Below, piece after piece: positions 59,001 through 64,000 of a stretch of 64,000 nt of DNA. Numbering within the stretch: the stretch's first letter is position 1; each line of letters begins with the position of its first letter. Location: the NCBI GenBank assembly GCA_949752745.1, contig OX457024.1, positions 106,100,692 through 106,164,691 of the forward strand, given 5' to 3'. Source of the stretch: Protula sp. h YS-2021. Its lineage: Eukaryota; Annelida; Polychaeta; Sabellida; Serpulidae. The notes beneath the pieces were generated by a model that was given only the letters and a program-made list of their open reading frames with translations, was not told where the DNA came from and made no database searches. The position numbers and the translations under genes were made by a program.

Positions 59001-59047
59001 TGTTGTTCAGAAGGCCGACGAATAAAGAGAACGTGCCCCAGAACTGA
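53004..59047 (+). CDS. CKS1: CKS1, cyclin-dependent kinase regulatory subunit (complete, three exons)
   Basis: Small adaptor that binds CDK1/CDK2 and phosphothreonine sites, promoting multisite phosphorylation in mitosis and SCF-Skp2 action on p27. Exons: 53004-53062, 57765-57889, 58989-59047; all junctions are GT-AG and phases fit. The product has 80 residues, matching the 79-80 usual in animals. It starts [37 protein letters not shown] and [16 protein letters not shown] follow, and it ends [19 protein letters not shown]. The anion-site residues (R and W of EWR, QSQGW), the hinge HEPEPH and the CDK-binding YSDKY and HILLFRR segments are intact. Intron positions (after the R codon start of FEYR and inside HEP|E) are those of vertebrate CKS genes. 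Intron 1 (4.7 kb) carries a large inverted-repeat element; intron 2 carries a pogo remnant and a duplicated donor. Confidence 0.97.
53065..55440. other. CKS1 intron 1, 5' part
   Basis: No further exon seen. Segments near 53967-54060 and 55279-55330 share gtctgtccgt-type and gaccccaa-type motifs, suggesting dispersed-element ends. Confidence 0.4.
55449..57413. mobile_element. Foldback-type element with about 0.5-kb inverted repeats
   Basis: The arm at about 55449-55955 is the reverse complement of about 56870-57413. Diagnostic stretches include acgggccaaccatttaaaaa, the internal palindromes aatgggttgcccattt and ggtcggcccgtttttaaa, and ttgcggacaattt. Each arm is also rich in shorter palindromes. 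The 0.9-kb middle holds a second repeat copy (56240-56775). No transposase seen, so it is non-autonomous. Confidence 0.8.
56240..56775 (-). mobile_element. MITE-like dispersed repeat, copy 2
   Basis: Reverse-complement match of 5231-5765, including gtttagtcggggagacattt and tgtgcactggccgctctag. It lies between the arms of the inverted-repeat element. Confidence 0.7.
57765..57889 (+). CDS. CKS1: CKS1 exon 2
   Basis: Acceptor ttttttgcag after a T-rich tract, 125 nt, donor CCAG|gtgcgc. It encodes [20 protein letters not shown] and onward to HYMMHEP. The donor region is duplicated 71 bp downstream. Confidence 0.97.
57941..57994 (+). repeat. Duplicate of the CKS1 exon 2 donor region
   Basis: Repeats 57869-57922 with a 71-bp offset: tgatgcacgaaccaggtgcg is identical in both, and the flanks are similar. 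It therefore copies the last 15 nt of exon 2 and its donor. Confidence 0.9.
58241..58372 (+). pseudogene. Pogo/Tigger-like transposase N-terminal remnant
   Basis: The frame reads [20 protein letters not shown], then EVEKV, a TGA stop at codon 26 and [17 protein letters not shown]. This is the helix-turn-helix (CENP-B/pogo type) start of Tigger-like transposases. It ends in a T-tract of about 22. Motifs at about 58605-58672 (gcttaaaccgaagtg, cgcttaaacgggctctaccg) look like a pogo-type terminal repeat. It is broken and lies in CKS1 intron 2. Confidence 0.6.
58989..59047 (+). CDS. CKS1: CKS1 exon 3 with stop codon
   Basis: Acceptor tctgtttgcag, 59 nt to TGA. It encodes (E)[18 protein letters not shown]. 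Phase matches exon 2 exactly. Confidence 0.97.
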
Positions 59048-59195
59048 TGACGCGAGCAGAGACCGGCGTCTCCTTGCCGTGTTGCATTTCCCGGATAATC
59101 AGTCTTGGAATGTTGAAAGAAGTGACTGTATGATGCGTGAAGAACATGTGAACGTGAAAGCAGGGACGAATGGTTTTTTTTTCTGCCGCGCTGAA

Positions 59196-59201
59196 AATAA
59201 A
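59196..59201 (+). terminator. Candidate polyadenylation signal of CKS1
   Basis: AATAAA 149 bp after the CKS1 stop codon. Further AATAAA hexamers follow near 59534 and 59711. Confidence 0.5.
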
Positions 59202-60901
59202 CTAGAGCGGCAAGTGCGCTTCTTTCAATATGACATTGCTTTTTTATTCCGTTGTTGTCATTGTATAAAGTTCATTTTATCGTCACAAGTCACCAAAAAT
59301 ATATTATAGTGCTCCAGAAAATTACTGGGCTATGTGCTGATGAGTTAAAGGATTTTCGCTTGGTGGAGGTGTATGTCATGAAGAACGTTAAGCATTTGAA
59401 AAAACAATGAAAAGTGGTTCAGCGTTTCACTGGATTTTGGTATATTTGTACGAAAACTTGATTCACAGAACGTGTTTATCTTTCGCAAAGTTTTTTTTTA
59501 GGCCATGCACACATGGACCACGCATTCAAACAGAATAAAATGAAGACAGGTTTTCAAATGGATAAAAATGTAGAACAATTGTTCTTGTATGCGGTGGGAA
59601 ATGAGTTGGTTATTAAAGTATTTTTTTCTTAAAGGACATGGGACATATTTAAAAATAATATATTTATGATTAAATTTTAAGTTGTTTTGTTACTCACAAA
59701 GTTAAGTTGAAATAAAATTCTTTACACTTTAGTTTTTTTGTTTTTTGTTTTTAATTGTTTTTGCACCTCTTTTCTCGCGTTTTAGATACGACTGCAAATA
59801 AAGCTACAGCATTCAGTTTCTTTTTAAAACCAGTTATACCAACTGCAAAAGTACGACTTCAATTACTTGAGTGCATTTAGTGTGTAGAAAATATTAGAGT
59901 TTATTTGAAAGTCATAAATTCACATTAAGGTTGAATAAATGTTATGTCGTCACATTATTCGTTTGTTTTTGACATTGTTTTCAGCTGTAATATATTTGAA
60001 TGAAAATAAAATTAGTTTCTTTAGACGGTCAACTCGTGTGCACCTATTTCCGTTTTTTTTTTTTTTGTCCGCACCCCCCCCCCCCCTCGAACAAAGGCCT
60101 GTTCCTCCATGTACCCTAGCCACAGTTGTTTTGTTATTGCCCTCCCTCCCCCCTCCTTACACAGGAAAAAAAAAACACACACACAGAGTCGCACACACAA
60201 AATTTGTAGTGCTTGAAAGCATTGTTCATATTTAATATCTCGTAGTTACAGATCAGGGCCTTTGGGTGTGAATAATGTTGGGACGAGGATGGTGGGGGGG
60301 GGGGGGGCGCGAGAACTCCGTCTGAGCGAAGAAACAGCGAGAAATTTTGTTCAGCAGGTTCTACATACACTGTACTTCTAGTTGGGCGAAAAAAAAAAAC
60401 ATTTTTTTCACATGTATAAAAACTTTCCAATATGCCAGTGACTTCTTCGAAATTTGAAAGCGCGGTTCAGAATGATCCCACCCCCAGTTTTCTCACGCGG
60501 TCAAGGTCATGAATTTCACGCCATAAGTGTGTAATTCGCGAGGTTTTGGGACAAAGCTGCCTATGCTACTTTCGTCCTAAACCATTGTGACAACAGAAAT
60601 GAACCCCACTTGTTTCTCCCCTGGCCGTGTTTTTGCTGGTCAAGTCGGGCGTAAATTAGAATTTTCTGGTCAATTATTGGCAGATTTGCAATAAATTGAA
60701 TCCACACGCGTCGGACGATTGTTTCTAAAGTTCGTCTCTTGCAAAGGTGTGTTTTATTGTAGAGCGAGAATAAGTCAGACAGTCGATCCCATTGGCTGAA
60801 CCATCTCCGGGCTTATGTAGTTACCAGAGGATTTCTCATGAACGTTTTTGTCACGTTCACCAGTCCTCCATTCTGTCCTTCACCCGGCCCAAATAAGCCC
60901 A
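59202..60901. other. Downstream of CKS1, no further gene seen
   Basis: AT-rich with poly-C (60077-60087), a short CA run (60175-60184) and poly-G (60294-60307) tracts. No recognised coding sequence. Confidence 0.4.
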
Positions 60902-61640
60902 CTATCTCCTTTCTTGGGGAGAGAAATGTAAGGGCTGAAATGAAACTGAAGAGCAAAACATTTTATCCATTGATTGGGGAGCTTCTAATACAGGTTTTGA
61001 ACGAAGTTCTTCGCCTGCTATGTATATAATAATTGATCTCCTTTCTCGGGGAGACAAATGTAAGAACTGAAATGAAACTGAAGAGCAAAACATTTTATCC
61101 ATTGATTTGGGAGCTTCTAATACAGGTTTTGAACGAAGTTCTACGCCTGCTATTTATATAATAATTGATCTTCTTTCTCGGGGAGACAAATGTAAGAACT
61201 GAAATGAAACTGAAGAGCAAGACATTCGATACATTGATTGGGGAGCTTCTAATACACGTTTTGAACGAAGTTCTACGTCTGCTATGTATATAAAAATTGA
61301 TCTCCTTTCTCGGGGAGACAAATGTAAGAACTGAAATGAAACTGAAGAGCAAGACATTTTATCCATTGATTGGGGAGCTTCTAATACAGGTTTTGAACGA
61401 AGTTCTACGCCTGCTATTTATATAATAATTGATCTCCTTTCTCGGGGAGAAAAATGTAAGAACTGAAATGAAACTGAAGAGCAAGACATTTGATCCATTG
61501 ATTGGGGAGCTTCTAATACACGTTTTGAACGAAGTTCTACGCCTGCTATGTATATAATAATTGATCTCCTTTCTCGGGGAGACAAATGTAAGAACTGAAA
61601 TGAAACTGAATAGCAAGACATTTGATCCATTTATTGGGCA
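60902..61640. repeat. 131-bp tandem repeat
   Basis: Six copies of a unit of about 131 bp (ctcctttctcggggagacaa, atgtaagaactgaaatgaaa, gttctacgcctgctatgtat), starting near 60907, 61039, 61170, 61302, 61433 and 61565. The last copy is truncated. Confidence 0.95.
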
Positions 61641-62727
61641 TCTTTCAACGACTCTACGCCTTCTGACTACCATGCTACAAACTCCGAAAACGAAATATCT
61701 ATGCACGAACTTTGCCCGTCATACAATGCAATGCTCCCTTGACATATACTGTATTTCAATAATCGTTATACTGCTTTATATTTGCTGTACTGTATGTATT
61801 TATATTGAGGGGGGGGGGGGGGGGGGGGCTGGTTGACTGACGCTCTTAATTTCCATCTCTCCCCATACACTTTATTACAAACATATTCACAAAACTGGAA
61901 GATAAGACTTTAAACTCCCTTATAATTTGGGGTTGTTTGACTTGGGATTTCCGGAATGCACGTACAAAAGGCAAGAGATTTAAAACCTACAGCCGATTAC
62001 AGATCACACGGGTTCGTCCGGAACTGAATAGGCTTCGGGTATTTTATTCATGATAAAAAATTTGAAATGATGTGGATTTGACCTGTATCAACCCCCCCCC
62101 CCCCCCCCCCACGTTTAATTACCTTGTTTTATTTGCTATGACTCAATATTTTTTCAGTTACCAATACAGAAAGTATATTGTGAAGTAGCGGTAAATGTAC
62201 CCAGTACCAGTACCCAGTACCAGGCACCTGTTGTGTGGGTCATGCAGGTACAACAGACAGTGCACAAAAAAGCGAAGTTAGACCTTTATCATTTCGGTGC
62301 GTTACTTAATATTTAGTAATTGAAGTACCGGATGCGTTTCAATAGCAACAGCATGACATGGTTCTGGATACAAACACGAATCCACCAAAATTGTTAAGGA
62401 AGATGGAGGGGAAGGGGTGATTTGTGCTGAAGAGCTCAAATATGATCTTTAACCTTCATTAACAACCCATGTACCCCCCCTCTCCATGTCACTGGGCGTG
62501 CGAACGTCAAGCTTTATGTGGGTAAACAAATCGATATATATATATATATAGTCCAAACAAAAATTCACATGTATATGCAGCTGACAAATCACAGGGTTTA
62601 TTGACATCATATCCTGCATAAGTAACAGAGTATTTTTCTGTGTTGTAATTTCAATGACTAAAACTACAGAAGAAAAGTTGCTTAAGCCACCAAAGAAACA
62701 CGCAAAGGGAGATACGGTTCTTAGACA
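61641..62727. other. Intergenic DNA, no gene supported
   Basis: G-run of about 20 at 61809-61828 and C-run of about 20 at 62091-62110, plus a short TA run near 62537. One minus-strand frame (62449-62730) looks protein-like but matches nothing I recognise. Confidence 0.4.
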
Positions 62728-62985
62728 CATATCAGCACAGGTGTACTGAGTATAAAATATTTACTCATATCAGTACAGGTGGACTGAGAATAAAGTACTT
62801 AGACTTGTATCAGCACAGGTATACTGAGTATAAAGTACCTACTCATGTCAGTACAGGTGTACCGAGAATAAAGTACTCAGACTTGTATCAATACAGGTAT
62901 ACTAAGTATAAAGTACCTACTCATATCAGTACAGGTATACTGAGTATAAAGTACTTACTCATATCAGTACAGGTGTACTGGCAGA
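62728..62985. repeat. 37-39-bp minisatellite
   Basis: Seven copies of a unit of about 38 bp (tcatatcagtacaggtgtac, tgagtataaagtactta). On the minus strand a unit reads GTAAGTACTTTATACTCAG, which carries both a donor-like and an acceptor-like end. Confidence 0.92.
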
Positions 62986-64000
62986 ATACAGACAAATTTT
63001 ACGGAGCATGACGTTACTGGACTTGATAGACTTATTAACATTTCCCTATGGATCTGGTTTGGTTCAGAGATTTATCACACACACACAAAATGCTGACAAT
63101 AACAATATACTACACACGCCAAAATTTAACAAACAATAAAACAAAGAAGTTAAAAGTGAAAGCGTTTACTGTGTTGTCTAGGGATTTTAGTGACATAAAT
63201 GCCAGTCAGATATTTCAACTGATTTTCCCAAGGAAGAAAAAGAATGTTCTCAGAACGAAAACAACAATCAATTAACGATAATCAATCAATCCATCAATCA
63301 ATCAATCAATCAAACGGCCACAGTTCAATATATCAGGATATATATTGTTTTATGTGCTATATGTTTTGACAATGCTGGGTTAGTTTCTATTATTGCGGAC
63401 ATTTACCACTATGTCCCTAGCGGATCCTAACACACGCGTAAACACAGAACACACTGAACGTTTTAATACACCTTAGAAGCGAGCTATGTACAAGTATTTT
63501 GCATTCAGGCTCAAATGTACCCTTGGTATTTTTTTCTCCCACCCACATCTCATGGGTTTAAACATAAACTATAAGGATAACTTATCTGAAAACTTTCAGC
63601 TCAATAAAACTCCTGGGTTCACTCTTTTTCCTTATCAATAGCATTAATGACGAGTTACTGTTATTAGAAAACCAGTCCATGGATGACGTCATCACCAGAA
63701 GCAAAAACCCAGCAGCATAGATAAACATGAAAGTCTCCAAAATAGCCTCCCACATTATCTCGAAGAAAACACTGTAACAAGCAGAGTTGAATAAAATGTG
63801 CTTTTTTGTACATAGTAACTATAACAGCATACATAACAATACATGCAGTGAGTGTCTATATATTAGTAACTTTTGCATCTGCGCTTTATGTACATTCTGA
63901 CATCGGAACATGTGACGTCATAACACATTATAATACAAGGAGCTTGCCCTTCAGTACACAAATTTAACAAGACAATATACTGGCTACTTGTACCACTATT
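62986..64000. other. Right-edge intergenic DNA, no gene seen
   Basis: A short (AATC)n run lies at about 63279-63312. TGACGTCA octamers occur near 63684 and 63911. Nothing else supported. Confidence 0.4.

Noticed and set aside
60838..61706. Overlapping short frames such as SVSFQFLHLSPRERRS
   Set aside because: Translations of the 131-bp tandem repeat in several phases, with no domain.
62449..62730. Membrane-protein-like minus-strand frame (RTVSPFACFFGGLSNFSS)
   Set aside because: It looks protein-like but I could not match it to a family or find a convincing donor site; kept only as a point to check.

Overview
The window is animal nuclear DNA, most likely from a mollusc or another lophotrochozoan. 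The evidence is split genes with GT-AG introns, a neuropeptide-receptor GPCR, a tRNA-derived SINE, a Ty3/gypsy retrotransposon and a very high load of minisatellites. The species cannot be read from the sequence. Almost all long open frames are minisatellite translations, not genes.

Four real coding units can be supported. (1) Minus strand: the 5' part of CPSF2 (the CPSF100 subunit of the pre-mRNA 3'-end processing complex). Eight coding exons lie between 44510 and 21155 and encode 324 residues in one continuous phase; the remaining exons were not found in the window. (2) Plus strand: an intact intronless 430-residue class A GPCR of the neuropeptide Y/F receptor type at 9039-10331. (3) Plus strand: a complete three-exon CKS1 gene (cyclin-dependent kinase regulatory subunit, 80 residues) at 53004-59047. 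(4) Minus strand: a Ty3/gypsy element with an uninterrupted 1335-codon gag-pol frame at 47903-51910 and one recognisable 173-bp LTR. It sits between the divergent CPSF2 and CKS1 genes.

Layout: 1-8 kb holds three minisatellites, a SINE, a MITE-like copy and a tandem-core element ending in a hairpin. 9-10.3 kb is the GPCR. 12-21 kb holds seven tandem arrays. 21.2-44.5 kb is CPSF2, whose 17.3-kb intron 6 is almost wholly tandem repeats. 44.5-53 kb is the CPSF2/CKS1 intergenic region with the gypsy element. 53-59 kb is CKS1, with a large inverted-repeat element in intron 1 and a pogo-like remnant in intron 2. 59-64 kb has two more arrays and no recognised gene.

The most notable pattern concerns splice junctions. 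Three CPSF2 junctions (exon 5 acceptor, exon 7 acceptor, exon 8 donor) are the edge copies of three unrelated minisatellites, and each monomer repeats the junction with 11-22 nt of exon. The CKS1 exon 2 donor is duplicated once, like the first step of the same process. This suggests that exon-intron junctions in this genome repeatedly seed tandem expansion, leaving tens to hundreds of decoy splice sites beside each real one.
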